Source: Canna indica (taxonomy: Eukaryota; Streptophyta; Magnoliopsida; Zingiberales; Cannaceae). Taken from it: 64,000 nucleotides of DNA. Below are positions 22,236 through 32,281 of this stretch, piece by piece. The notes under the pieces were generated by a model. That model did not search any database and was not told the origin of the DNA. It saw only the letters and a list, made by a program, of their open reading frames with translations. A program made the translations under genes and the position numbers. The number at the start of each line of letters is the position of its first letter. Position 1 is the stretch's first letter. The stretch spans positions 19,338,001-19,402,000 of the forward strand of contig CP136897.1 in the NCBI GenBank assembly GCA_034359265.1, in the 5' to 3' direction.

Positions 22236-22941
22236 CTTAATTATATTTTTGGTCCATCAAAATATCATATTTTTTTCGTTTGGTCTTTCATTTTTTAAAA
22301 TTTTCATTTAGTTCATCAAAAAATTATTTTCATTTCCATTTGGCCACTCCGTTAACTTTTCATTAACTTTTGTTGTTAAGTGCCAATATGACAATGCTGA
22401 CATGGATTAATGAGAGACCAAATAAAAAAAGAGATATTTTAAAGGACTAGATGAAAAAAAATATATTTTAATAACTTAAAGTATAATTATATATGTGTGT
22501 ATATTTTAATAACCTAAGCATAATTTTAAGATATTAGAAGAAAAAATAACCCCTTGCGCCACCACGGCCCGTACTTGTGCCATCACGATGCGCGCTCGCA
22601 CTGCTCTTGCGCTAGAGCGGCGCGAGCACGGGCCATGGTAACGCAAGGGGTCATTTTTTAATCTAATCTCTTAAAATTATAATTATGTTATTAAAATATA
22701 CACACACATATATATATAATTATACTTTAAGTTATTAAAATATACATTTTTTCCATCTAGTCCCTTAAAATATCTATTTTTTTTCCGTTTGGTCCCTCAT
22801 TAATTCATATCAGCATAAAAGTTAACGGATGGACCAAAAAGAAATGAAAATAATTTTTGAGAGACTAAACGAATTTTTAAAAAAAATAAAAGACCAAACT
22901 GAAAAAATATGATATTTTGATAGATCAAAAACATAATTAAG
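22236..22941. mobile_element. Foldback (MULE-like) element, 706 bp, arms about 345 bp
   Basis: The element is almost entirely one inverted repeat. It starts CTTAATTATATTTTTGGTCC and ends with the inverse of CTTAATTATGTTTTTGATC, and the arms match nearly continuously to a centre at about 22588. The innermost about 90 bp are GC-rich (cccttgcg...gcgctagagcg...cgcaaggg), while the arms are AT-rich with ggtccatc/tttggtc motifs. Long terminal inverted repeats of this sort are typical of Mutator-like MITEs. Flanks are A-rich, so a 9-bp target duplication cannot be defined. There is no coding capacity. Transcription through it would give a hairpin of more than 300 bp. Confidence 0.85.
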
Positions 22942-23084
22942 CCAATAAAAAACTATCATATTAGTTTGCGAGATATGAGATTAGAAAGTTATTGTCCAAG
23001 TTGGGATGCCCGATAAAACTACCAAACCAAACACATTACATTTACGAATAATAAAATAAATTAATATGATTATTAACTTATCTA
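22942..23084. other. Short intergenic spacer
   Basis: AT-rich, nothing recognised. Confidence 0.4.
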
Positions 23085-23750
23085 GAGGTGGATCTGGATC
23101 CTTTTCTCCTTTGCTCTAGGGCAGCCAAATTCATCTGAGGTGGTCCTCAGATGATCATTTTAGTATGAAATCTCTTTATCACTTGCTAAACTTTTGAGGG
23201 GTTGGCGATCCTAAAGCTGAGTTCACTTGGCAAAAAGTCTGTCCTCTTGTTGTTTCGATCATGAACGGATTGGTAGAGTGTAAATAATTTCCCACCAAGA
23301 ACAGGCTCTCCTACCGAATCCCCCACCTGGAACCTATTTGTGTGTGGTGTTGCTGCAGATTGAATCTCATCAGCACCTCTTCCAAGATTGCAATTTCACA
23401 ATTCATGATCGGACCTTGCTCCTTCGGTCTAAGAAGATTCCCTTCTTCCCTATCACCTTCAAGCCTTGGAGATCTACCTGTGTGGTACCTCAATAAGTGA
23501 AATGTTATTTTGATTATTATGATTTGGCGGTGAAAAATTTGGCATGAACGCAACACTCGAAATTTCAGCATAAACATGAGGCACTAAGCTCGCCATTGAA
23601 GGAGGTTTCCTATTAGATGACCTCCTTCCCCCCTAGTCGTTGTTGTATTTTGCCTTTTGTTTGTCTTTTGTTTTCCTCTCCCACCCACTTACTTATATTT
23701 CTCAATCCTCTTGATTAATATAAGTATTTTTTTATATAAAAAAAATGAAG
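23085..23750 (+). mobile_element. LINE 3'-end remnant
   Basis: Plus-strand fragments include T-W-Q-K-V-C-P-L-V-V-S-I-M-N-G-L (about 23225-23270) and further zf-RVT-like segments with N-R-L-S-Y-R and P-I-C-V-W-C, all broken by stops. The order and spacing parallel the LINE at 2592-3583, including the last codons before a T-rich 3' UTR and an A-run at about 23738-23747. Target duplications were not found. It is a decayed L1-type copy. Confidence 0.6.
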
Positions 23751-25756
23751 AAGATTATTACAATGAGTCATCAAGTTCTTAATCTCCAAAATAATATTTC
23801 TAATTTTCAACTGCTCTATTTTGTTGTCTCTAAGAACTTTAATGACCACCTTAGAGTCATATTCAACAATCGCATTATTATAGTGATTTATAATTGCAAA
23901 ATTCAGGACCACATAAATAGCATAAGTTTCACAAAATACAACAGAGATATTTGGAAAGTTTTTTTTTTATTCCACTTGAAGGCCTCATGTTATTCCTAAT
24001 GATAAATCTTGCACCATTGATGTCCATATCTCCTGAACTATCACAATTGCTCTCAATCCATTAGTTATAAGAGGGACCCATTATTTGATAATAAATGGAT
24101 TATCATTTTTCTATTAGACAATTTTGATTATAGTAATTGGCAATGAAGGCAAAAAATTTATTCATAAACAACACAGGAGAAAATTGGCTAACATTATACA
24201 AATTATTTATAGTGTTTCAGGTGAACCACACAGCTTAGGCCTACTCTTACCACTTGGAGAATTTTGAAGGAAAAAATTGGACAGCCAGACGGATGGACCT
24301 TGAGTCTAGCATCTTGTTCCTTTCCAACATAGCGGTTGATGGCACAATATTATTAGCAGAACCTTTCGAAGGTTCAAGGAAGATCTTAATAAGTTTTATA
24401 GAACAGAAGACATCTACTACGACACAGAGCCAAAAAGAGATGGCTAGAAGAAGACAAGAATAAGAAATATTTTCATCTCACACCATAATTAGACACAACA
24501 ACTGAATTTCTTTAAAGTAAAATATTATTAATAAGAACACAAAGTAGGTATGCTATGTATTTCTTAAAAAAGATAGAAACTAACCAGTACTACTCTTAAT
24601 TATAATTATAAAAAATTCATTTTAAACAAGGGACAAATCTGTCGAAAAAAATTAAAATTAGAGAAGTTCCCTCCAACAACAAAGAAAAAAACAAACATTT
24701 TAAGGAATAATATACATATGTTAACAGAATGTCTTGCCCAAAAAACATTAAATAAAAATCCTTTTAATAAATAATCCAATTTTTTATTTATAAAATTTGC
24801 TAAAATGTAAAATAAATAAATAAATCATAAACCAAACTTCTTGGTGCATGCTTGAATATAAATTAATGTCATTAATTTCCTAAAATGCACCCCACATAAA
24901 GATGCAATCTTATGATCTTGTCATCACCTAAGATGCTCATCCTATAAATTATAAGAAAATACAAATAAATTTCAATTTGAAAATTTATAATTAAATCAAC
25001 CAAACTTTTTATAATAGAAAGGAATTTAAACAACTAGTTAATCAAGCCAAAATATTTTAAGCCCTAGGAAGCCTCCTAGGGTTTTCCTCCATCACAACCT
25101 ACCTACTTCAACTTGTACTATATATATTGCAAGAGAAATAGCATCAAATCTTGGTTGGTATATATACATTGTAAGACTAGTACTTATATTATAATTAGAT
25201 CAAATCTATTGCTGTCAGAAGAACACAAATTGATGTGTTCCTCCAACCATTCAAGCTTTCTTTTATTAGGCAACAAGGTGTGGATGACAGATACTAATGT
25301 TGGAGAGCTTGTATGGGCAAATTATAGAGTAGTAGTTGGCTTTGCTCAATCTCTCTTGTCTACTTTATTTTCTTTCTCAAGCATTAATTAGTATGCATGG
25401 TTTCATATTGATGTAATAGATATCACATTGGAAGCAGACCAAATCCACTCAGGTATGCATCAATGTCTTGGAGCTACAAGTGGTCATTGAATTGATGATT
25501 GGATCATTGGTTGACCAGTTTGAGAGGGTTCAATCAATCAAATTGAACTATATCTGATTGGGGGCAATCAAGTTTTACCTGGTTCTATCTGGTATTGATT
25601 GGGTTTTGATTGATTCTGATTAATTTTTGACCAATTCAATTTTGAGACAATCCAATTTTTTTTCATTGTCGAACTAATCACGCAATAACATTCAAATAGG
25701 TATTGTTTCTGTTTGAGGATCGGAATAGTCTGATCTGATTCGATATCTCTTCTGAT
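23751..25756. other. Intergenic, no gene supported
   Basis: AT-rich. The open frames at 24254-24463 and 25113-25391 lack recognisable domains, splice context or composition typical of the genes in this window, and are treated as chance. Confidence 0.4.
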
Positions 25757-26140
25757 CAGATTCAACACTAACGGCAGAGGATGGGGGAAGCTGCAAAAGA
25801 CACTTCGTCGTTCAAGTTAGTGAGACTCCGAAGTGGAGGTAACAGAATATGGAACTTAGGTTACCTGAGCAGTGTTATGTCTGTATTTATTGCAGGTGGA
25901 GATGATGACGTCGCTCGGTAATCTCGCGAGAATATTGCTTAGAATGGGTCGAGGCTGATTCTGGAGATGGCGGGTTCGTAATGGTGTATCCCTCGTGATA
26001 AGAAACGACATGAATGTCTATGTATGGCCGAGTGGAGCCGTCTGGTTTGACGATCAGATTGGGTCGTGGGGCGCTGCTAGGTCTAATTCGACCGGGCACA
26101 ATAGTTCTAGCCCAATCCATGTACGAAACGTGACATGACA
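25757..26140. repeat. Interspersed repeat fragment, LTR-like
   Basis: A GC-richer block containing agtgagactccgaagtgg and a phrase shared in diverged form with 20935-20970. It has no coding capacity and no partner LTR in the window. Confidence 0.35.
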
Positions 26141-26999
26141 CAGAGTTAATCTTATACGTGTTTCATGTATCTTATCGTAATCATTCCTACATGTTTAAGA
26201 TCGGATAAAGTTTGTGTTCTACTGTGTCTTACATGAGATAATTCGTTATGTATATACGAAGACATATATATTTAGTTATTCTCTATGACCATAACTATAA
26301 ATACTTAAAATATTCTTATTATATTATTATAAAAGTTAAAAGTATGGCATAGTTGTATAGGGACTAATTTGGTTATTATTTTTATAATAATATTCTTTCG
26401 GTCCCACTTGGTGTGCCATATAAGATAAAAGACGATAGGATAAAACTTGGAATAAAGTTCCATTGGACTTAGAATACAATTCTAGTTCGATAAATTGGGG
26501 AATATCAACCACATTTTGCTCAAACTCTAATTCTATTAATGATAATATAGGAGTGGGGGTTGTCTTGGACGAGGGCTCTTTATCCTTCTAATTTTTTAAC
26601 CATCCATCTTGACCCAAAATGATCGACCCAAAGTTTAAAATAAAAACATATTTAATTTGAAATTTTAGTTTTACTCGATTCAATCCAAAAATTTTGGTTT
26701 GACCCGATTTCAAAATTAATTTTAAAACTGAATTCGACATGTCCTACATCTTAATCCATCAAATTTCAATCAAAACTTGAACTCGAGTTAACTCGAATCA
26801 AATTGGTCAGGTTTTCATAAACCATGTTCGGATTCTAAAAATTTTGAATCGAGTCAAATTTGGACCAATACCTGGTCTAACCTGAGCCGGTCCATCACTA
26901 AAAATCAGACCTCCTCAACTTGATAAGAATCCATCAAAATCAATAAATTCGACTATGAAATAATCAAATTAGTCGATTTAGGTACCCCAGATTTTTTAT
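26141..26999. other. Intergenic, no gene seen
   Basis: AT-rich. From about 26580 it has short gacccgatt/aactcgaatc motifs typical of decayed MITE interiors. The left edge of the repeat described at 27000 could lie anywhere in here. Confidence 0.35.
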
Positions 27000-27404
27000 G
27001 ATATTCAGACCATATCATGTATAGGATCAGATCTTAAATTTTGGAATCAGACTCTATCATGTTCGAACATGAAATCAGATTCTACTAAGAATCACAAGTT
27101 CCGATTTCGATTTCGGATACCTTATTGGAACTTATTCATTTACAGGTTCTAGAACATATTCTAACAAGTTCCAAAATAGGTTCCAATAAATTTTAGAACA
27201 GGTTCCAACAAGTTCTAATATAACTTCCAGATTAGGTTCCAACAGATTTCAAAACATGCTCCAAAATAAGTTTCAACAGGGTACCTTGTGCCAGGGAACC
27301 TATAAATGAACAGGTTTCAAGTACAGTTTCAAGTACAGTTTCAAGTACCGATTTCGGTTTAGGTTCTGGGTACCCGATGTGTTAGACCCGCACTACTACA
27401 AACT

Positions 27405-27690
27405 TGGTCTTCAGCAACGGCCGCTCAAGCCGTTGCTATTTGCAACGGCGTTCTTACGGCCGCTCGAGCCGTTGCAGATATCTGTATTTGCAACGGCGTT
27501 CTAACGGACAACCGAGCCGTTGCGGATTATTTTAATTATCAGCAACGGCTTTCTGACGGAAAGGCGAGCCGTTGCTAATTATTTAATCTTCAGCAACGGC
27601 TTACTAACGGATAAGTGGGTCGTTGCTGATGATAACTTATCAGCAACGGCGTTCTAACGGGCGAGTGAGCCGTTGCTGATAAGTTTATAT
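27405..27690. repeat. Left sub-terminal gcaacggc repeat array of the CACTA element
   Basis: Six forward gcaacggc motifs, each paired 20-30 bp later with gccgttgc (one pair has gtcgttgc), in units of about 40-55 bp. Such arrays are the cooperative binding sites for the element's own DNA-binding protein. The last unit ends next to a TATA-like tttatata. Confidence 0.85.
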
Positions 27691-27692
27691 AG
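27681..27692 (+). promoter_or_regulatory. Candidate promoter TATA of the CACTA element
   Basis: gtttatatagg directly follows the left sub-terminal array and precedes a GC-rich leader (27700-28010). This position fits the internal promoter of En/Spm-type elements. Confidence 0.55.
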
Positions 27693-27699
27693 GGCACGC

Positions 27700-28035
27700 T
27701 CTCGCGCCCGACCCTTCTTCCTCCCGCTTCTGCCGCCGCCGCTCCTGCCGACTCCTCTCGCCGCCGCTGCCGCTGCTGCCGACGCCGACGCCTCTCGCCG
27801 ACGCCTCTCGCCGCCGCGCCGCTGCCGGTATGTTGATCGGCCGGCCTATACCGTTTCGGCCGGAGATGCTAAAATCCGACCGAAACCCTATTTCTAGGGT
27901 TTCGGCCGGCGGCGGTCGGCCTATGGCCGCCGCCGAACCTTCTACAGTGGCCGGACAGTGTGTCCGGCCACTGTACGCCGGCGCCGGAGGGTGGACTCCG
28001 GCGCCGGAATATATATATATATATATATATTTATT
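27700..28035. other. GC-rich leader region of the CACTA element with two palindromes
   Basis: Rich in gccgccg runs. Two inverted repeats stand out: acagtggccggaca/tgtccggccactgt at about 27945-27975 (14-bp arms, 3-bp loop) and ccggcgccggag/ctccggcgccgg at about 27978-28007 (12-bp arms). An (AT)n run follows at about 28009-28031. The short open frames here are compositional. Confidence 0.6.
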
Positions 28036-28159
28036 GTTTTGAAATTGTTAATTAATTATTTTATAATTGTTAATTAATTATTTTATAAATGTTAATTAAA
28101 TGTTTAGATTAATTGTTTAATTTGTTAGATTAATTATTAGGGTTTAGATTAATTTCGAA

Positions 28160-28367
28160 CGCGCGCCGGAATCGTCCACTTCGGACGCGCGCCGGAATCG
28201 TCCAATTCGGACTCGCGCCGGAATCGTCCAATTCGGACTCGCGTCGGAATCGTCCACTTCGGACGCGCGCCAGAATCGTCCAATTCGGACTCGCGCCGGA
28301 ATCGTCCACTTCGAACTCACGCCGGAATCATCCACTTCGGACGCGCGCCGAAATCGTCCAATATGGA
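28160..28367. repeat. 26-bp tandem repeat, 8 copies
   Basis: Eight consecutive 26-bp units of the type cgcgcgccggaatcgtccac plus ttcgga, each with zero to about four changes, end abruptly before ctcgaactg. Because 26 is not a multiple of three, the minus-strand open frame over it repeats every 78 bases; it is not thought to be a gene. Confidence 0.93.
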
Positions 28368-28557
28368 CTCGAACTGTCTCGAAACATTTAGAAAATAATC
28401 ATCCATCCGACGAGTTGATATGTTTCACGTACGCATCGACGAATCGGATATGATTTAGCAAAACCTTAGATCCGTTCGGGGATTGTATGTTCGTGTAAAA
28501 GAAGTAGATGATCTTTTATACGACGTACAATTCTTGAATTGTCCCTGATTGGACAAT

Positions 28558-28766
28558 TTGGGAATATAGTTATTTGTACTGCACTTACGTTTTTATTTTA
28601 ACTGTTAACTAATTATTCTAAAATTCGACAACATCTCCCTTGTTCTCCGATACGCGCCCAGATGATATGCGTATTCGGAGAACTGTAGGGAGATGCTGTC
28701 GAAATTTAGAATAATTAGTTAACAGTTAAAATAAAAACGTAAGTGCAGTACGAATAACATAAATCC
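28558..28766. repeat. Long hairpin inside the CACTA element
   Basis: The left arm (about 28558-28655) and the right arm (about 28669-28766) are inverse complements with few mismatches; the loop is about 13 nt (gcccagatgatat). Matching blocks include actgcacttacg/cgtaagtgcagt, gttaactaattatt/aataattagttaac and tctccgatacgc/gcgtattcggaga. It lies 67 bp upstream of the TNP2-like start and would form a stable hairpin in the transcript leader. Confidence 0.88.
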
Positions 28767-28832
28767 CGAATGGAATAGGACAATCTCACCTAAAGACATT
28801 AACCAAAGAAATTGTCATTGATTGACAGAATC

Positions 28833-29822
28833 ATGTCGGCTGATCGAAGTTGGATGTACCGACGTTTTGATCGTGGAGCTTTAACGAATGAGTTTCGATT
28901 AGGCGTAACGTACTTCCTAAATTTCGCCTATTCGAATCGGAATTTCGTTAGCATGGGTGATCAAATTCGATGTCCGTGCCGCATTTGTTCGAATGGACGA
29001 TTTTTGGATCGGGAGACTGTCACTCTGCATCTATATACCAAAGGATTTACACCAAGATATTTTCTATGGACTTGTCACGGGGAGTCACGCGAAGTCGGGA
29101 CGTCGAGCAATCTTGTCGTTCAGACATATGGTGAATCTTCCTCTGCTGGTGCTTCTTCATCCAGTCAATGTAATCCCTATAGAACTATGATACTTGATAG
29201 TCTTGGGGGTCAATTCCACCTGAATGATAATGTTGATCGGCCAGTTCTTCAGACATCAGTCCCACCAGATACTACAGCGGTTGATATCACAGAAGTAGGG
29301 GCTGCGGTAGAGATTGAATTACCGAATAAAGAAGCTGCAAAATTTTACGAGATGTTGAAAGCTGCCGATGAACCTTTGTATGAGAATTGTCCTAAATACA
29401 CTAGGTTTTCAGCAATGACACAACTCTTAAACATCAAGGCCGATTGTAATATCAGCGGAGTTGCGTATGATCGGATTGCTGGATTGATTAATGGAATGCT
29501 GCCTACTGATAACAAGTTTGAGCCTACTTTTTATAAGACTAAAAAGCTAATGAGAAAATTGGGGCTTGGGTACGAAAAAATACACGCGTGCCAAAATAAT
29601 TGCATTTTATATTATAAAGAAAATGTGCAGTTGGATAAATGCCCTGTATGTCAACACCCTCGTTACAAGGAGAAGAAATCGGTCCGACAGAAAAATATCC
29701 CGTTTAAGGTGCTTCGGTATTTTCCACTAACACCGAGGCTTCAAAGATTATTCATGTCGGAAAAGACAGCCCCCTACATGAGTTGGCATGCAAGAAGTCG
29801 GAAAAGACTATTATTCAGATGA
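28833..29822 (+). pseudogene. Truncated TNP2-like CACTA transposase
   Basis: A continuous 329-codon frame from the ATG at 28833. Residues about 3-75 (D-R-S-W-M-Y-R-R-F ... C-P-C-R-I-C) match the transposase-associated domain with its Cys-rich motif. The remainder (C-P-K-Y-T-R-F-S-A-M-T-Q-L-L-N-I-K, then Y-E-K-I-H-A-C, C-I-L-Y-Y-K-E, L-D-K-C-P-V-C) is the N-terminal part of the Transposase_21/TNP2 family. Family members continue for several hundred residues with the catalytic DDE region. Here the frame ends after M-S-W-H with a ten-residue unrelated tail. The motif gtcggaaaagac occurs at both 29757 and 29797, flanking the break, which suggests a deletion between short repeats. Catalysis should be lost. 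Confidence 0.85.
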
Positions 29823-29909
29823 TGAGGAATAATTGTAAAGTATATATATTTTATTAAATATATCTCTACTATTTATACAATAATCTGATTATATGTCTGT
29901 TCGACAGAT

Positions 29910-31451
29910 ATGTCTGGTCGTGGTTATCGACGCAGGAGAGCTTCGGAGTCTCCGATCGGTGAGACTCCAGCACTTACTCATGCTGCTGATCCTCCTGTTG
30001 CTGATCCTCATGAGGATGATACTGCCGAGGCTAGTACATCCAGACGCAGGCGGCCACACGGGCCGAACAGGTGGCAGCCTCCACCAGCCACAGAGTCACA
30101 TAGATTGATCAGCGTGATTGGGGAGCGGTAATATATCATGAATTATGAATCATTACAAATTCATTATATCATAATATAATATTGAAATTTATTTTTGTTG
30201 TGCAGGTTCGAGCAAGAAGAAGTGCCGAGGAGCATTTCTTCTACTATTCGACGATACATGCACGGGGCATGGCCTACGTGGTCTCACGTGCCTAGCGAGC
30301 ACGTCGACATGTTATGGCGCGAGTTTGAGGCACGTATTATTATTTTTTTTACATGCATGATGATATATTAAGAATTGGTACTGATATTATTATTTTGCAG
30401 GCTCGCTATACATGGGCCGAGGACCAGAGGTCCTTCATTTATACTGCCTGGGAGTCTATTTCCCGGGCAAGGTACAACGGGCAGCTGGGGCAGGCTCGGT
30501 CCCGAGCGATGGGCCGAGCTGGGACCACTAACATCGCGGAGACTCGGGGATACGACCCCAGTTGGATTACTCCGGATATATGGGACCAGCTCGTGGGGAT
30601 ATGGTCGATGGATCGATGGCAGGAGGTTTCTCAGAATGCGGCTAGAAATCGCATGTCGGGGGGAGCAGCGCGTCACACCGGCGGCTCTGTTGCATTTGCA
30701 GTGCACGCAAACCGTATGGTAAGTATATCGTTTAATTATATATTTTATTTGTTATTATGTGTACTAATTAATGTATTTGTTTTGTAAATGTAGACGACGG
30801 TGTCGGATGACGGGACTGTCCAGCGACCCTCCCCGATGGCGGTGTTTGAACGGACTCACCGTCGAGCACATGGGACGGGGGAGTACATCGACAACCGCGC
30901 TGCATACATTATGGTAATTATATATTTGTTTAAATTATTCATTATATATTTATAATTTAAGTTTTATGATAAATATTAAACAAAAAATCAAACTCGAGTA
31001 GGAGACGTACAGCTAGAGGGTGGTGCAGCGCGGGGGTACCCCCGAGGACTTTGACGCAGCATCGTGGGTCGAGGCCGCAGGTGGCTGGGATCATGGCCGC
31101 GTATATGGCTTCGCAGATAGTGGTCATGCGCGAGCCGTACTAGGGCCACTTGGGGCACCGACCCCTCCGGTCGCTGGTGAGCGGCCGTCCACCTCCAGAT
31201 CCAGTTATGATCATAGTAATAGGATAAAGACACTAGAGGAGACGGTCGCGCGTCAGACTGAGTTGATGGAGCGCCAGAGTCAGACGATGGCGAATATAGA
31301 AGCTATGCTACGCAACTTGTCGGGTCATCCCGAAGCAGGCATCTCTTCGGCATCATCTAATCCATCATCCTCGAGTCAGTCCACGCCGGTGTACACTCAA
31401 GCACTCCAGACCCCGTCATATGATCCAGGCCATCCTCCATCGTCATCGTGA
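29910..31451 (+). pseudogene. TNPA/Ptta-like CACTA protein (Transposase_24), with internal stop
   Basis: Five exons can be traced: 29910-30127, 30206-30329, 30401-30718, 30794-30913 and about 31002-31451. Phases agree at every junction. The second intron needs a GC donor (gag|gcacgt at 30330). Recognisable parts are an Arg-rich N-terminus, a R-R-Y-M-H-G-A-W-P-T-W segment, W-R-E-F-E followed by A-R-Y-T-W, F-E-R-T-H-R-R, then D-F-D-A-A-S-W-V-E-A-A-G-G-x-x-x-G-R-V-Y-G-F and a C-terminal coiled coil (T-L-E-E-T-V-A-R-Q-T-E-L-M-E-R-Q), matching plant transposase family Ptta/En/Spm. A TAG at 31014-31016 interrupts exon 5 unless splicing uses the AG at that same TAG. The protein normally binds the sub-terminal repeats. 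Confidence 0.78.
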
Positions 31452-31769
31452 GATTTTGTTTATATTGACTTTGTTACTCAGATATTGAACTTGTTTAATT
31501 TATATTGACTATGTTATTGAGATGTTGATACTTCAATTTTACATTTGAATTGTGTTTATACTATCGTGGATAATTATGAATATAAATATAATTGTTTTGA
31601 TGTATATCTTGGTGTGTTTGTGATGTGTGAATGAATGTGTATGAGATGTTTGTGATGTGTGAATGAATGTGTGTATGAGGGTATGGATGTGTGAGTTATG
31701 TATCAGATAAATGTATCAATATATCAATGGAAATTTGAAATTTTCAAATTTTCTGGTTGCAGGTATAGG
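31452..31769. other. 3' noncoding part of the CACTA element
   Basis: AT-rich with no frame; a repeated gtgatgtgtgaatgaatgtg phrase occurs at about 31619-31670. Probably the 3' UTR of the TNPA-like transcript. Confidence 0.5.
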
Positions 31770-32118
31770 TCATCAGCAACGGCTTTCCCACGGGCGTCCG
31801 TGGGAAAGCCGTTGCTAAAAGTGTATCGAAAGCCGTTGCTGATGACCTACAGCAACGGCTTAGCGACGGAGTTTTACTAACGGTGTTGCTACGGACTCAG
31901 CGGCCGTTGCTATTAATGGTATCAGCAACGGCTCCGGGTCTGTGGCAAAATCGTTGTTGATAATATTTTTAGCGACGGCCCAGCGGCCGTTGCTGATAAT
32001 GTTTTGAGCGACGGCCCGAGCGGCCGTTGCTGAACCGTTGCTAAGTCATCAGCAACGCGACTTTCTCTCACGGCGCTATTGCAACGGCTCAGCAACGGCA
32101 TCAGCCGTTGCTGATGAC
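31770..32118. repeat. Right sub-terminal gcaacggc array with a 42-bp palindrome
   Basis: Multiple gcaacggc/gccgttgc motifs, denser and less regular than at the left end. It begins with a perfect palindrome: arms agcaacggctttcccacgg (31775-31793) and its complement (31798-31816) around gcgt. Confidence 0.85.
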
Positions 32119-32281
32119 CATTTTTCTAGTAGTGCCGGAACCGAAATTGATTTTAACTGGTTCCTTAATTTTTATCCCGAACTCTATCTGAATTTAATTC
32201 GGATCTATTCGAAACCTACCCATAGGATCGGGTAGGTTCCAATCGGTTTTAGGTATATTCGGTATTCATGCACACCTCTAA

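Larger units (their letters stand above)
27391..32134 (+). mobile_element. CACTA (En/Spm) transposon, 4.74 kb, defective
   Basis: The left end is CACTACTACAAACTTGGTC and the inverse complement of the right end is CACTACTAGAAAAATGGTC. A 3-bp target duplication CCG lies at 27388-27390 and 32135-32137. Sub-terminal regions at both ends carry many gcaacggc motifs in both orientations, the usual binding sites of the TNPA-type protein. Inside, on the plus strand, are a truncated TNP2-type transposase gene (28833-29822) and a TNPA/Ptta-like gene (29910-31451) with a premature stop. Because the TNP2 catalytic region is missing, the copy should be unable to move on its own. Confidence 0.95.
27000..32281. 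repeat. Older dispersed repeat split by the CACTA element
   Basis: The pieces 27000-27390 and 32138-32281 become contiguous if the CACTA element and one CCG are removed. The joined sequence is collinear, in inverse orientation, with 63112-63550. Both share the series of ggttcc/aacaggttcc motifs, the phrase ggaccn...gaaccgaaa around the insertion point, and a terminal tgcatgagc/ggtgtgcat motif. The right end (32281) reads TAGAGGTGTGCATGA on the minus strand, which suggests a hAT-type MITE; the left edge is uncertain. Confidence 0.7.

Noticed and set aside
27673..28042. Ala/Pro/Arg-rich frames in the CACTA leader
   Set aside because: Explained by gccgcc-type composition; they precede the TNP2-like start and show no family similarity.
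28144..28335. Minus-strand repeat protein with W-T-I-P-A-R-V-R-I-G-R-F units
   Set aside because: Product of the 26-bp tandem DNA repeat; no start context, and the frame depends only on the repeat period.
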